Shown piece after piece: positions 50,284-63,401 of a stretch of 64,000 nt of DNA. The translations under genes were made by a program, and so were the position numbers. Below the pieces are notes generated by a model. That model did no database searches, was not told the DNA's origin, and saw only the letters and a list, made by a program, of their open reading frames with translations. This DNA is from Diadema setosum. Lineage: Eukaryota; Echinodermata; Echinoidea; Diadematoida; Diadematidae. The number at the start of each line of letters is the position of its first letter. Within the stretch, counting starts at the first letter, position 1. The stretch is taken from NCBI GenBank assembly GCA_033980235.1, contig CM067075.1:21471011-21535010 (forward strand), in the 5' to 3' direction.

Positions 50284-51113
50284 TAATGTGTGAGTGCGTC
50301 AATATCAACGGATGAATCCACCCTGCCTTGGTACCACAGTAATGTTGCGGCACGCGACTTCCGCCGGGCGGATTCGTTAACTCGCACTCAGGACGTCAGC
50401 ATGTCTTCTTCTCTCAGTGGGGAGAGCCTCGGGGACGAATGATGCTAATGAAGAGGTAGTGCGAGCACATCTACGCGGATTTTTATTACCAGGAGGAGAG
50501 CCGCAGGCTATGAAGTCAGTCGCCGGACTTGTCAAACTTATAAACTTCGTCCTTGACGATCACCTCTGCTCCTCCCTTCTGCTCCCTCTTTCACGGGAGG
50601 CAAACTGGAAGTGAACGAGTCTTACTCCGATTGCAATAACCTTTCGCCGAGATGGCAAATGGAATTTGATGGCTGTTAGATTGCCAGCCCCGGCCAGTGG
50701 CCGGGCATCTTGTTTTGCTATCTCTTGAAGGGCCGGGGGTGAGTTGGCGTCCGATCCACAAAACAGGAAGAAGTGGAGAGGACACACCTATCGGACGTCG
50801 GGCGCGTTCACTTTCTACTGGAAGACGATCCGTTTGTCCAGAAGGGCCGGCAGCTAATGACGAAACTTTGAAACGTAAACCCGAGGTATGCGGACGAGTT
50901 CATATGATGCGTTGTTTTGCTGATTGCTTTCACGCCTTGGAGAAATACGATGCGTTTTGTGGGTAATCAGGAGAAATGTCCTTGTATTCCACGCAAGTAT
51001 ATTACGTACAAAAAACAGCTAATAAAACCATTGATTTTGTATTTCATACCCGACTGTTGAAAATTTATAGATATTCACCTGTTACCTAACTGCGAAGACC
51101 TGGAAATTAAATG

Positions 51114-51176
<63 letters not shown>

Positions 51177-51207
51177 TATTCTGTCTTCTGTCTGTCTGTC
51201 TGTCTGT
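51114..51207. repeat. (AT)n then (CTGT)n
   Basis: About 30 AT units to 51177, then six CTGT units. Confidence 0.95.
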
Positions 51208-51399
51208 CTTTGTTTTTTTTTTCTTTCTCTCTCTATTTATTAAGTAGACAAATACAAACACGCAGACAGACATAGTTAGATCTCTCTGGGTTTTTTTTTT
51301 TTTTCCAGTGGCTGCCATTACTAACTTTTGTTAACTATTGCAAGGAGTTGCAAGATAATTGTTAAAATTACCACCACACTGTGAGCAACTGCTTTTGTT

Positions 51400-51735
51400 C
51401 TGACAATCGTATTCTTTGCAACTGATTGACAAATTGCCCGACATCGACGTAAATAAGCACTGAATTGATCAGTGTTTTAGTAGTAGCCATGCTAAAAAAA
51501 TCATGGGCGTACATACTCGAGCAGGATTCAAACCTACGACTTCCTGATCTCCGGACAGGCGTCATCTCCACTAGACCACCGAGCTTCCGCCCGACAGCAA
51601 GTGTTGGTTCTAATCTTTATAGCATGCAGCGGGTACTGCGTAATTATTCAAATTCATGAAATTCTTCCGTCGAGATGTTTTCATTGCAAGTAATTGACAA
51701 ATTGCCCTACATCGACGTAATTGATCAGTGCTTAT
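51400..51735 (-). mobile_element. tRNA-derived element with a second partial unit in tandem
   Basis: It contains TTTGCAACTGATTGACAAAT, ACATCGACGTAAATAAGCAC, then a minus-strand tRNA-like unit at 51520-51588 (A-box GGTGGTCTAGTGG, B-box AGGTTTGAATCC). A linker, GCAGCGGGTACTGCGTA, occurs inverted in the copy at 46520. AAATTCATGAAATTCTTCCG then begins a second head-to-tail copy of TTTTCATTGCAAGTAATTGA...CATCGACGTAA. Confidence 0.72.
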
Positions 51736-52103
51736 TCGTATTCGTGTTTATGGGTCTCTGGTGTGGAAGTAGGTCATTTGTAAGTCTCGACCTGTTTAGG
51801 TCATCTGAATTGGGGAAAATTGCTTTCATAAAATGTATCATGATGAATGATTTGCATTCCTTTGGTAGCATTATCATGGCAAATAATTTTCCCTGGTCGT
51901 CTCTTACATGACTGGAGTGTTATTATCACTTAGAGATAAAGAAAGCAAATTTCTGAATCAAATCCAACGTGATATACATGAAATCTAACATTTTCCTTGT
52001 CTATTCACAGTGACGCTAGCCATCTACTGTATGAGTATACTGTTCATTCTAAGACAGACGACGTTGCTTGCTTTTAACACGGTTGCGTTTGTGAACCTGA
52101 TTA

Positions 52104-52471
52104 CAATGCACTCCCGTTTTAACGAGCACGCTTTTAACGAAATTGTCGTTACAACGAATTCAAAATTTAGGTTCCCAATAATCATCTATCTCTTTACATA
52201 CTCTACTGTTTGACTATGACGAAATTTCGTTATAGTGACTGAAATGTGGCGGCACCGAAGACTTCGTTTAATGCAGCGCACTCACGTTATAACAAACACG
52301 GTTATAAAGCAATTCAGGTTGCAACGAAGTAAAAATTTATGCCGCAACATCATCCACTCTATGTTTGTTTGTTTTTTTTTCAATTATTTGTTTGTTCGGT
52401 TATTACGAAATTTCGATGATATTAAAGAAAACTGGCTGTTCCGAGAACTTCGTTATAACGGGAGTCCACTG
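52104..52471. mobile_element. pogo/Tc1-like MITE, tandem dimer
   Basis: The ends CAATGCACTCCCGTTTTAAC and GTTATAACGGGAGTCCACTG are inverted repeats flanked by TA on each side. A third, internal end (GCGCACTCACGTTATAACAA near 52277) starts a second unit whose order of blocks repeats the first (AACAAACACGG...GTTGCAACGAAG...AAAATTTA...; ACGAAATTTCG; GAACTTCGTT). The element is best read as two head-to-tail units sharing the middle terminus. No transposase. CAGTGGACTCCCGTTATAACG-type termini occur on pogo/Tigger-like MITEs. Confidence 0.8.
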
Positions 52472-52766
52472 TATAGTGTCACCTGCAGTCCTGTTCTTTA
52501 GGTTACTGTTGTTATTATGTATCCACTGAATCATGAATGTTGTTGTTACGTGTGGGAGCAGTGACTGAATCAAATCAATCAAGACCGAGATCGTGTGTCA
52601 AAGAAATTCTCGAAAGCTGCCGGTATGTTGTGTAGTGTCGATTGTGCCATATGCAGTATTGTGTTGTTCCAGGGCCTACCAGTAATCAATTATATCAGCA
52701 TGGATCATCGCGAAAGTCAAAATGTGGAACATGCATTACCTCAAGTTCTCTCATGAGAGGGTATAC

Positions 52767-52776
52767 GGAAGAAGAA

Positions 52777-52823
<47 letters not shown>

Positions 52824-52824
52824 A
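52767..52824. repeat. (GAA)n microsatellite
   Basis: Eighteen or so GAA units with one GAG. It inflates a 160-codon frame with a poly-Glu run. Confidence 0.96.
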
Positions 52825-52901
52825 TGTTCCATGCATTTTTCGTGTTCATATATCATTATCAATAAATCTTTCTCAATCTATTTCAATACGCCTATTTCTT
52901 T

Positions 52902-52940
52902 TGTGTGTGTGTGTGTGTGTCTGTCTGTGTGTGTGTGTGT
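52902..52940. repeat. (GT)n microsatellite
   Basis: GT array with CTGTCT interruptions. Confidence 0.92.
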
Positions 52941-53882
52941 GCGCAATATAACTAATGTATGTGTGTGTGATGCCCATTGCCTATTACTGTTGCGTTGCAT
53001 GTTTATTGATTACCGTCAGTCTATAACTGACGTCATAATGGTGCCACTTCCGACATCATGTATTGTTGAACGATTGGGTTATTTGCTGATGGCGATGCTT
53101 ATAGACTTTATTCATATCACGTGATCATTGATTTTTTACTACGGTATCATTGTGCAAACAGATAAGGCGTAACATATTGAGTAGCCCTTCACTGGACGGT
53201 CATTGCAGTAGTGTCCAAGACAGAGGTTTGCGTTATGATATCATTCTCTGGACGGATAAAAAAAAAAAAATCGTATCAAATTTATGTACTCAATCTACTC
53301 TACCATCCTTAACGGAAGGAAGCAAGTGATTTATCACTCACTAAGATAAACTTATGCTCTAAAGGACATGGAACGTTTTACGCTGATGCAAAGTTTTGAG
53401 CACAAGCCACGATCCTACTCAAATTTATTTGATGTTATTGTATATGACGTCACAGCATCGCATTCCTGATCAATTTCTTTCTTAATTTCTTTAGAAATGA
53501 GAAATAAACATCTCATGTTAAGTGGGGGGAGGGGGCAAATTAAAATAGCATTGCTGACTGTGCCGTCTCTTTCCAGTACATGACGCAGTATGTATAGAAG
53601 TGGAATTAATTTACTGTGTGCATTAGTGCCTTGCCTCATTCGATGAGTAGGATGACATGATTACGTTGTCGCGATGGGAAATTTTTGGTCGTACAATCTT
53701 CGTGAAGGCAAATGTCAACCTATTGATTACGGATGTCGTGTATATCAAGATATTAGGGTTATGGAGCTGACCAAATCAATAGGTCAAAATGGTCAAATGG
53801 ATGATCATATTTCAATGCAATCTTGGCTCCATCTATGTGCAAAGTGTATTGATGGACACATTCTGTTCACGTGTTTCTCTCT

Positions 53883-53922
53883 TTCTTCTTCTTCGTCATC
53901 TTCATCTTCTTCTTCTTCTTTT
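53883..53922. repeat. (CTT)n-like microsatellite
   Basis: CTT/CAT trinucleotide array. Confidence 0.9.
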
Positions 53923-55159
53923 TTGAAGCATGCGCTTCGTTAAAGAGCATGGGGTGATTTACCTGTGATTCGTTTACACAGAAAGAAGAATAAAACGCCA
54001 TAACGCACTTCTGAAGGAACTCAGAAGGTATCCGCTTTCTTCTGAAAGAAGATCTATACACTGGAAGCTATGGCTGGTATTTCGAGTCCTGCAACACACC
54101 TGAGGGCAACCACGCAACTAATGGACGCCCAATGATTCTAATCTGCTAACTTTCAACGCCCGACTATCCGATGGTGCGTGATTACAAGGACTTAAAATCA
54201 TATCGATTTCAGCATTACCTCAAGCTCTCTATTTTTTGTTCTCCTTTGGAATGTTTGTGGAATGTTTGTGGAACTTGTGAGTGAATCGTAACAAAATTAT
54301 GCTTTAGATTTTCTTCTCTCTTCAAGAAGAGATAGAGCCCTTTTCCCGATGTAATTCTTCAAGCATACTTATTGAAAAAAAAAAGATAGGAAGGGAACTC
54401 GCCACGATCAGAATGTCAACCCCGATAAACTTCTCTGACCTGCGTTTCTTTGTTCACACTCGGTGTCTCAAATGACTAGTGCGCGTACCTCTCCAGTGAA
54501 TATACAATGATGATAATTGCAGGCCTATATCAAATAGAAATAATGGAAATCCCGTTAAGACGATAATAACAAGCTGCAGATTATCATGCTGACAAGAATG
54601 CAAGCGGACAAATTTGCAAGCTAATCGTGAAAGCGATAACCCTTAACCTTCTTGTTTTGAGATTTTGATTTTCTTATGATACTAGCCACCTTACTGGCAG
54701 TTCGTCGGATCTTAAGATTTCTGACTGTTGCTAGATGAATTCACAAAACACTGTGCGCCATGCCTAGTACAATAACTACTTGAGATACACCATATCATTG
54801 TGAAAGATGCGTCGTCGGTACTGCTTCTACATGAGCTATTCCCCAGTTCATTCGGCAGGGTAATAACCCTAAAAGCACAACTAATTCCGGAACAAAATAA
54901 ACTACTCTTATCGGATGTGAGGCTCAATGTATGACAACTCTCGTTACGAGCAGTTAACCTACAGTCCCTTGTCCGTCTTCCATTTGTTTGCGTGAGATCT
55001 TCTCCGTTACTGACGTTTATGTCCTTGCAAATACCTATACATGCTGTTCAATCGCTGTTAACGATATCACCTGTTTACGTTTTGTCGGACATTTTACGAA
55101 GTTAGTGTACTCTTTAGTCAATTTGGCACATCGTTTGTAAACTCACAAAATATCTTTAC

Positions 55160-55360
55160 TTCCTGTTGCAACCGGTCACGTGATAAAATGCTTTGGTGTT
55201 CAGCCAATCAGTGTTTCGTTGGTGGATTGTGCATCTAAAATATTGATTCAAGTACAGTGACCAATAGGATGAGGTGATTTACTCTTGGATTGCACTATGC
55301 AGGACATTGTTTGACACCAATAAAACAGACACACTGAAATCTGTAGTCTGTGCGCGTTAC
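55160..55360. promoter_or_regulatory. Cluster of CCAAT and E-box motifs (unproven regulatory region)
   Basis: CCGGTCACGTGATAAAA (E-box CACGTG), CAGCCAATCAG, GACCAATAGG and CACCAATAAAA occur within about 150 bases. CCAAT boxes at this spacing are typical of some metazoan promoters. No transcription unit was identified on either side, so a regulatory role is speculative. Confidence 0.25.
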
Positions 55361-56576
55361 TGTTCTGGATAGGGTTTCACTAATGTTCTTGAAGTTGTTT
55401 GTTTGATGGCTAGTTTCTTTAAGGTGCTCAACCGGGGCAAAGCCCATCAGAAGAAGGATACAGAGAAACTACGTATGAGTCACGTAAAATTTAAGTATCC
55501 ATTGTATTGTTTCTCGTCTGGAACATTCTACCGATTATAATTATCATGTATGGATAAGACGTTGCGTCGCAGACTCAATACCATTAACCTTTGTGGAAAA
55601 CTCCCTTCTTCCGATCGTAACTTCAGAACAAACAGAGTCATCTTCAGTGCTCTCAACCGCTCTGTGAGCGAGGTATGGTGTACTTTTGTTTTCGAAATGT
55701 ATTCGTCTTGACATCAGGAAGAGATTATGTTTATGGATATCAACAGAGACAAAAATAGATGCATATCGGGTGTTCTTGTTCCACACACGGGAAAGTCGTT
55801 AGATATTCATAAGGGTATATACCATCGCCCCGTCGAGTAGGATCTAGATTACATAGCATAAAAGTGGAACGTGACTGGTCATGGACCCAGAAACTGCGCA
55901 ATATTTTTCGTTTATTTCTAAATCATCTGGTCCTCGTGTAAATTCATGAATGTTACATTTCGGTGTACGCAACCTCCAAATTGCATGTTGATCTGCACAC
56001 ACAAACACAAACAAACAAACACACATACCCATATATCAGTTCATTTTTAAAGTTCAGTGCAATGACATTTTCCAGGAATACAGAAGTACAGATGATAATG
56101 CGATCACTTGTTAAGGTCCTGTTCACTTTTGGTAGCAGTGATTTAAGAAATGTTCAAGATATCACTTTTGGTGCATATGTGTAGGTCAGTTGTATCACGC
56201 AACATCCTAACATATAAAATTTCGCAATAAAGCCTCAAATATAAGAAAATATGACTCTTTTTCTCAATAAACCATAACTGTAGACCGTTTAGTCTGAAAA
56301 CACTTTTTATTATAACTAATGTTTACATTTTTTATATTTACCAATACTTAACATTGATCATACTGATTCAAATTTCTACGTTCTACGTTGGTTATTTCTA
56401 TCCCTAACTCACGTTTTAGAACTATTTTGAAGTACTAATGCTGGGCTTTCGTTTATCTGCAAATGGGTAAATAATGTCTTTAACATGCTGGGGGCACATC
56501 TCTAAAAGTATACAACACTTGTGGCGAGTGTCCCTCAGACATAAATGCACAAGCACAATGACGAGGACAGAGACAA

Positions 56577-56622
56577 GACAAAGACAGATATAGACATTGA
56601 CATTGACATTGACATTGACGTG
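56577..56622. repeat. (GACATT)n minisatellite
   Basis: Four to five hexamer units directly left of the palindromic TTCGTTATTCCGAA array. Confidence 0.9.
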
Positions 56623-56679
56623 AACATTAACTTACATAACAATAACAAAAAGCGACATGGGATAAAATATGTATCATAT

Positions 56680-57300
56680 GCTGTTCGTTATTCCGAAGTT
56701 TCGTTATTCCGAAGGTTCGTTAATCCGAAACGCACAAATTTCCTATACCTAGAGGTTCGTTAATCCGAAAATGAAAAAGGGTTCGTTAATCCGAACGTTT
56801 GTGGCGTTATTCCCAAGGTTCGTTATTCCGAAGGTTCGTTAATCGGAAAATTAAAAAGGGTTCACTATTCCGAAGGTTCGTTAATCCGAAAATGAAATAG
56901 GGTTCACTATTCCGAAGGTTAGTTAATCCGAAAATGAAAAAGGGTTCGTTATTCCGGAGGTTCGTTAATCGGAAAATGAAATAGGGTTCGCTATGCCGAA
57001 GGTTCGTTGATCCGAAATGATATAGGGTCCGTGACGAACCTTCGGAAAAACGAGCTTTGTTTCATTTTCGGATTAACGAACCTTCGGAATAACGAACCTT
57101 ATTTCATTTTCGCATTAATGAACTTTCGGAATAACAAACCTTATCACATTTTCGGATTAACGAACCTTCGGAATAACGAATCTTCGGAATAACGAACCTT
57201 CGGAATAACGAAATAAATAAATGAAATGAAATGAAATAAATGAAATGAGCCTTCGGACTAAAGAACCTTCGGAATAACGAACCTTCGGAATAACCAGCTG
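56680..57300. repeat. Palindromic array of TTCGTTATTCCGAA / TTCGTTAATCCGAA words
   Basis: The left arm (56680 to about 57025) repeats AAGGTTCGTTATTCCGAAGG and GGTTCGTTAATCCGAAAATG, joined by ATGAAAAAGGG linkers, in a unit of about 45 bases. From about 57030 the same words run inverted (CATTTTCGGATTAACGAACC; CTTCGGAATAACGAACCTT) to 57300. The termini GCTGTTCGTTATTCC and GGAATAACCAGC pair. There is no coding potential; a frame reading LTNLRNNE repeats is an artefact. Confidence 0.9.
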
Positions 57301-59104
57301 TAACCCATATTATTTACATGAACAGAGAGGCAAGGGAAAAATGTGAGTGTTCAATCAAAAGCTTGCTTCTTGACCTTGTATTGGAAAGCAATGATATAAT
57401 AGTAATCGTCTTTGGTCTTAGTGGATGAAAGTGATACACAGCCAGCTTTCACGCCAATGCTTTCTCAACGGGAATGCGACAAGAGGTCTAAAAGTATGTC
57501 AGCGACACGGATTTCTGCACTACTAACTGACACGAACCCTCCAGGCTATCGTTGCATTTGTGTCGCGCATACATTTCGACACCGTGTATGTATTAGTTAT
57601 AATTGCTGGCGGGTGATGTAGGGAAAAGTACAACCGCTTTTGTAATCGAATTGTCTTTGCAGTGTACTCTCGGCTGAATTCTATCCCCTCTCACTACTGA
57701 CAGTCATTTGTAATGAGAATGCCGAACGACACACCGTCGTCGGCTTTTAATGAATGTTTTCAAATCAGTTGAACACTATTCAATAAGAAGAGGGGGAAGT
57801 TGTGTGGGGATAGGAACCAACGCAACAAGCTTTTCCCGAAGGTATGTGATGGGGATCATGACGTTGTGCTAGAAAGAAAATGACGTAGTGGTCGCTAATG
57901 AATGCGTCGAAAGGAGCAACGTAATGGTCACTTGCCTTCTTTCGGCTCTTCTGTCATTTCGCCGTTTGGCGCCGACAAAGATTACCGCAAAGCGCTGGAT
58001 TTCCATATTACCTCCCATGACCTCAGAGGCTCAGCGAGCTAGCAGGTGGAAGGAGCGACGGACCTGTCGTGCGGAGCGCGCGCTCCGTGAGGTTCCACCT
58101 GCAATTGGTATAGCACTAATGACTTGCTAATCACCAATAACTGCACTTGACTGCGCGTCCTTATCTCTTATGAAGATGTGACCTTTCGGCATCCGACATC
58201 GATTGTGCATCTGATTCCGGTTCTGCGCCCGAAACAAGTCTTACCGCTGGCTATCAATCCAAACACGACGGAATGTTTGACGTGTGTTCTCTTCCAAATC
58301 CTGTTTGACGGCAGCGCACTCGCTGTAGAGAAAGTGTCTTTCGGAAAATGAAGAAGGTTTATATCAGCCATCATGCTTAATTTGAGGTTGTTACACAAGC
58401 ATTAAAAGCATGGGCAAATCAGATGCCGTATCTCGTAAACACATTTGTCATGCCAGGCATAAACTCTAGGCAGTATATATGTCTTAAATCCACCTAACTG
58501 AAATATTGATGGGAAACTTTCACCCGTATCCCCATTAATGTGTCCTCCCCAAGTATGTAGAAGGTCGAACAATCGGTAATGATATACCAGCAGACACGTA
58601 CTCTTGCGTTGGGTATAAAGCCAAAAACAAAAACAAAAACGGGAGTGATATATGTTACTTGATGCGACAGGAGAAAAGGTCTGGGTGGCCTGAATTGTTC
58701 TGATGTAATTTGGTCAATATGCCCAGAGACATTCGAGAACTTCGCCAGACTTGAGTTACATGTCAGAAAGTTAGGACGACTGATTCGTGGGATGATTTCA
58801 TCCAACGGAGATGAAGTGAAATGAGCTCGAATCCCTCACCCGTTAATCCCTATTGTACGGCGCGGTCGCCAATGTGTGGCCACACTACCCATTGGGACAA
58901 AACAAAAAAGTTATAAGGAAAGCTGTGGAACAAAACTTTGTAAAATGTGCAGGTAATGCACTTTAGAGAAAACTAAACATTACGTTCGTAAGTGATATGT
59001 TCTCTAGATCGGGTATGATGAGTCATTTTTCTCTTCATGACATGTAAAGATAATATACCACTTAATATTTCCTGGGCACTTTTGCAGTATTATATACTGT
59101 AACT
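57301..59104. other. Stretch without a recognised gene
   Basis: A GC-rich segment at 57880-58390 includes a strong hairpin (58042-58102) and open frames of about 80 codons on each strand with no recognised product. A (CAAAAA)n stretch lies near 58623-58640. Confidence 0.6.
58042..58102. repeat. Two-part hairpin with a 16-bp perfect palindrome
   Basis: The outer stem is GCAGGTGGAA / TTCCACCTGC (10 bp, perfect), and the inner perfect palindrome is CGGAGCGCGCGCTCCG at 58072-58087. It lies in a CpG-rich patch. Its role is unknown. Confidence 0.85.
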
Positions 59105-59430
59105 TCAGCCGGTATTTGATATTTTGATATTTGATATTTGATATTTATTTATTTCTGCAATTTCATGACAAACATAATACACAAATACATTTGTTTACAA
59201 ACCATAGAATTCTTTAAAGAAGAATTAATAGACTTGGTGAATACAAAATATTGACAATTATTTCACACAATTTACATGGTACATTGATAATAAATAAGAA
59301 AAAATAAAGGCGCAATCTAAGGGGGACAATTGCAAAAAAAATCATGGAAATCATAAAAAATAAATGCAAATGTAAGTGTGTTTCTGAGACAAAAACGCTC
59401 CTCAGCACTCACCTGTGAAAATGGTGTTTC
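59105..59430 (-). mobile_element. Retroposon-tail-like sequence starting with (GATATTT)n
   Basis: A short TTTGATATTTGATA array followed by TTATTTATTTCTGCAATTTC and AT-rich sequence (ACAAACATAATACACAAATA). The same kind of start, tandem pentamers then TTTATTTCTGCAA, occurs at 63735. The pattern fits 3' ends of truncated retroposons inserted in reverse orientation. No reverse-transcriptase frame remains. Confidence 0.45.
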
Positions 59431-59820
59431 TTTGGGGGATAAATGAAAGTTGTTTTTCTTTCCTCTTCATGTTCTGTAACATGGGTGGCCACCATTAATT
59501 TCATGACTTATAAGCCATTTTTATTTCATCATATTTATTCATCTATTTTATTAATTTATTTTATCATATCGAAGCTTTAGATATTGAATGAGTGAATGAG
59601 GTTTAAGTGTTAAGTTTTTTTTTTCTGAGGTGACATTATTTTAATTGATTATTAGTTTAACAATCATTTATTCACCAATTCAATATCCACTTAATTTGTT
59701 CATATGTGCTTCATTGGGCTTATCAAACAGTGTTGAAAATGTATTATATTTGCTTTAGAGTTTGTTGTTTATTGTTTTGTTATGATTGACATGGCAGTCT
59801 TTAGTAGTGTTACATTAGGG

Positions 59821-59827
59821 TATAAAA
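59821..59827 (+). promoter_or_regulatory. Distal TATA-like element (TATAAAA)
   Basis: GGGTATAAAAACC lies 220 bases before the receptor ATG. It is compatible with a start site near 59850 and a 5' UTR intron ending at 60039. Flanking direct repeats of ACATTAGGG are present. Confidence 0.35.
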
Positions 59828-59976
59828 ACCAAAGTAATTGTAACATTAGGGCTTGATATTGTCGTGGTATCAAGCAAGATATGTGTTCAAAGAAGCGACA
59901 CTAAATGCAATACAATGACGTTTTCCAAGCGTCGTTTGAGTCAAGTAATGCTGGTGAGCAGCTAATCGCAAATTGG

Positions 59977-59985
59977 TATATATAA
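59977..59985 (+). promoter_or_regulatory. Proximal TATA-like element (TATATATAA)
   Basis: GGTATATATAAG about 70 bases before the receptor ATG would place a start near 60007-60012 and give a very short leader. It may be the promoter, or simply AT-rich sequence if the leader is spliced. Confidence 0.4.
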
Positions 59986-60047
59986 GAATCAAGAGTAATT
60001 GACTTCTATCTACTCTGTTTTGTTTCTCCTTTTGTTCAGTAAGAATC

Positions 60048-60407
60048 ATGACAACAGCATTCCCGCCAACGATAGACGCCAATGTGTCGTTCCCGTACGA
60101 CGACGACATGATACAGACGACGGCGTACGAGGAGGTCGGCGGTCAACCCATTACCCTGGTGAACTGGCTCGTCCCGCTCATCTTCGGCTTCATCACCGTC
60201 ATCGGCGTACTGGGCAACGCCCTCGTCTGCTACGTCATACTACGTCATCTGCAGATGCGCACGGCCACGAACTACTTCATCATGAACCTGGCGATCACGG
60301 ACATAGCGTTCCTCGTTTGCTGCGCCCCTTTTACCGCGTCGGTCTTCGCGCTGAATCACTGGATATTTGGCCAGTTCCTATGCAAATTCGTCTTCTACAT
60401 GATGCAC
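60048..60407 (+). CDS. Class A neuropeptide GPCR, first coding exon (kisspeptin/galanin/allatostatin-A receptor type), partial
   Basis: This exon encodes the first 120 residues of a plasma-membrane peptide receptor that would signal through G proteins. Residues 1-36 are an acidic extracellular N-terminus with one N-glycosylation sequon (N12-V-S14). TM1 spans about 38-65, with GN at 56-57 (N1.50). TM2 spans about 74-100, with NLAITD ending in D85 (D2.50), then CCAPFTA. W105 lies in loop 1 and C112 is the conserved TM3 cysteine (3.25). FLCKFV-Y-MMH matches the start of TM3 in kisspeptin and galanin receptors; the TD...FL-CC-PFTA stretch looks closest to kisspeptin receptors. The open frame runs on into an AT-rich intron, but the CACGTACGT donor after H120 (phase 0) and the lost similarity mark the exon end. 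An acceptor (TTTTGTTCAG, ending 60039) sits 8 bases before the ATG, so a leader intron is possible. Codons are GC-rich, unlike the flanks. TM3-TM7 lie beyond the window. The ligand subtype is uncertain. Confidence 0.9.
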
Positions 60408-62721
<2,314 letters not shown>

Positions 62722-63401
62722 CATACATAAGAGAGAAATCATTGATATAAAAGATCCTATGTGTGTATCCATAATGATGTACATGAAATAGTGCAAGCTC
62801 TTTAGCATAGAATAACGTTGATCCTTAGTTTTCTTACAAAGATTAGATTGTGCCATGCTGGATGCGACACTTCATATTTGCCTTCATTCGAACGTCAACC
62901 AGCTGGTAATATAAAACGCAACCAAAGTGGTTGATTCCATACATCAGTCAATCAAAATAGAGACAGTCGTTGTTTGTTGGCAAGTGTTGTTTTCCACATA
63001 CTTAACGCTCCGGAGGAGTTTTTGTCCTTGTCGTGGAGTCGTCCCTATCGACGGATAAGCAAATTCGCGAAGCCATAATGCGAACATGGTCATGATGGTT
63101 GACAAAGAAATCTAATTTGCGGTACGCCTCTAGGAATCTCATTTCCGCTGTCGATTCTCAAGTTATGTCATGAGAGAATACTTCCTGCTCATGACTTTGC
63201 AGACACTATATGCTTACATAGATTTCATGGATTAGGGTTCTCCCGCATTGTGTTGTGCCTTATCATCTGATTAGCATAATACCATTATTGAATTAGTCAA
63301 TCTTACCGTACTTTAACCTGATATTCAAATTATAAGATACATAGGTTTCCTTAGTAAAGTAGTAGATGGAAGAAATATTATTGGTTTCCGCCGGTTGTTT
63401 T

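Larger units (their letters stand above)
47421..51399. other. Stretch with family fragments and simple repeats, no recognised gene
   Basis: A partial tRNA-family fragment is at 48705-48800. A CpG-rich patch lies at 48150-48430. A poly(C)-poly(A) junction is at 48432-48458. Other simple repeats are a GTTTT array near 49797-49850, (GT)n at 50172-50283, and (AT)n at 51114-51177 followed by (CTGT)n to 51207. A GC-rich patch at 50330-50960 has open frames without recognised domains. A tRNA-like A-box (TTAGTATAATGGTTGG) at 47550 lacks a clear B-box. Confidence 0.6.
51736..56679. other. Stretch without a recognised gene
   Basis: It holds the dimeric MITE at 52104, (GAA)n at 52767-52824, (GT)n at 52902-52940, (CTT)n at 53883-53922 and (GACATT)n at 56577-56622. 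A segment at 55160-55360 has three CCAAT-type motifs and a CACGTG but no identified transcript. Otherwise unique AT-rich DNA. Confidence 0.6.

Noticed and set aside
52642..53124. 160-codon plus-strand frame with a poly-Glu run
   Set aside because: The frame is held open by the (GAA)n and (GT)n microsatellites.
57007..57192. Frame encoding repeated LTNLRNNE motifs
   Set aside because: It is a translation of the palindromic TTCGGAATAACGAA array, not a leucine-rich-repeat protein.
56577..57300. CRISPR-like array
   Set aside because: Repeats are variable, lack unique spacers of constant length, switch orientation midway, and the genome is eukaryotic.
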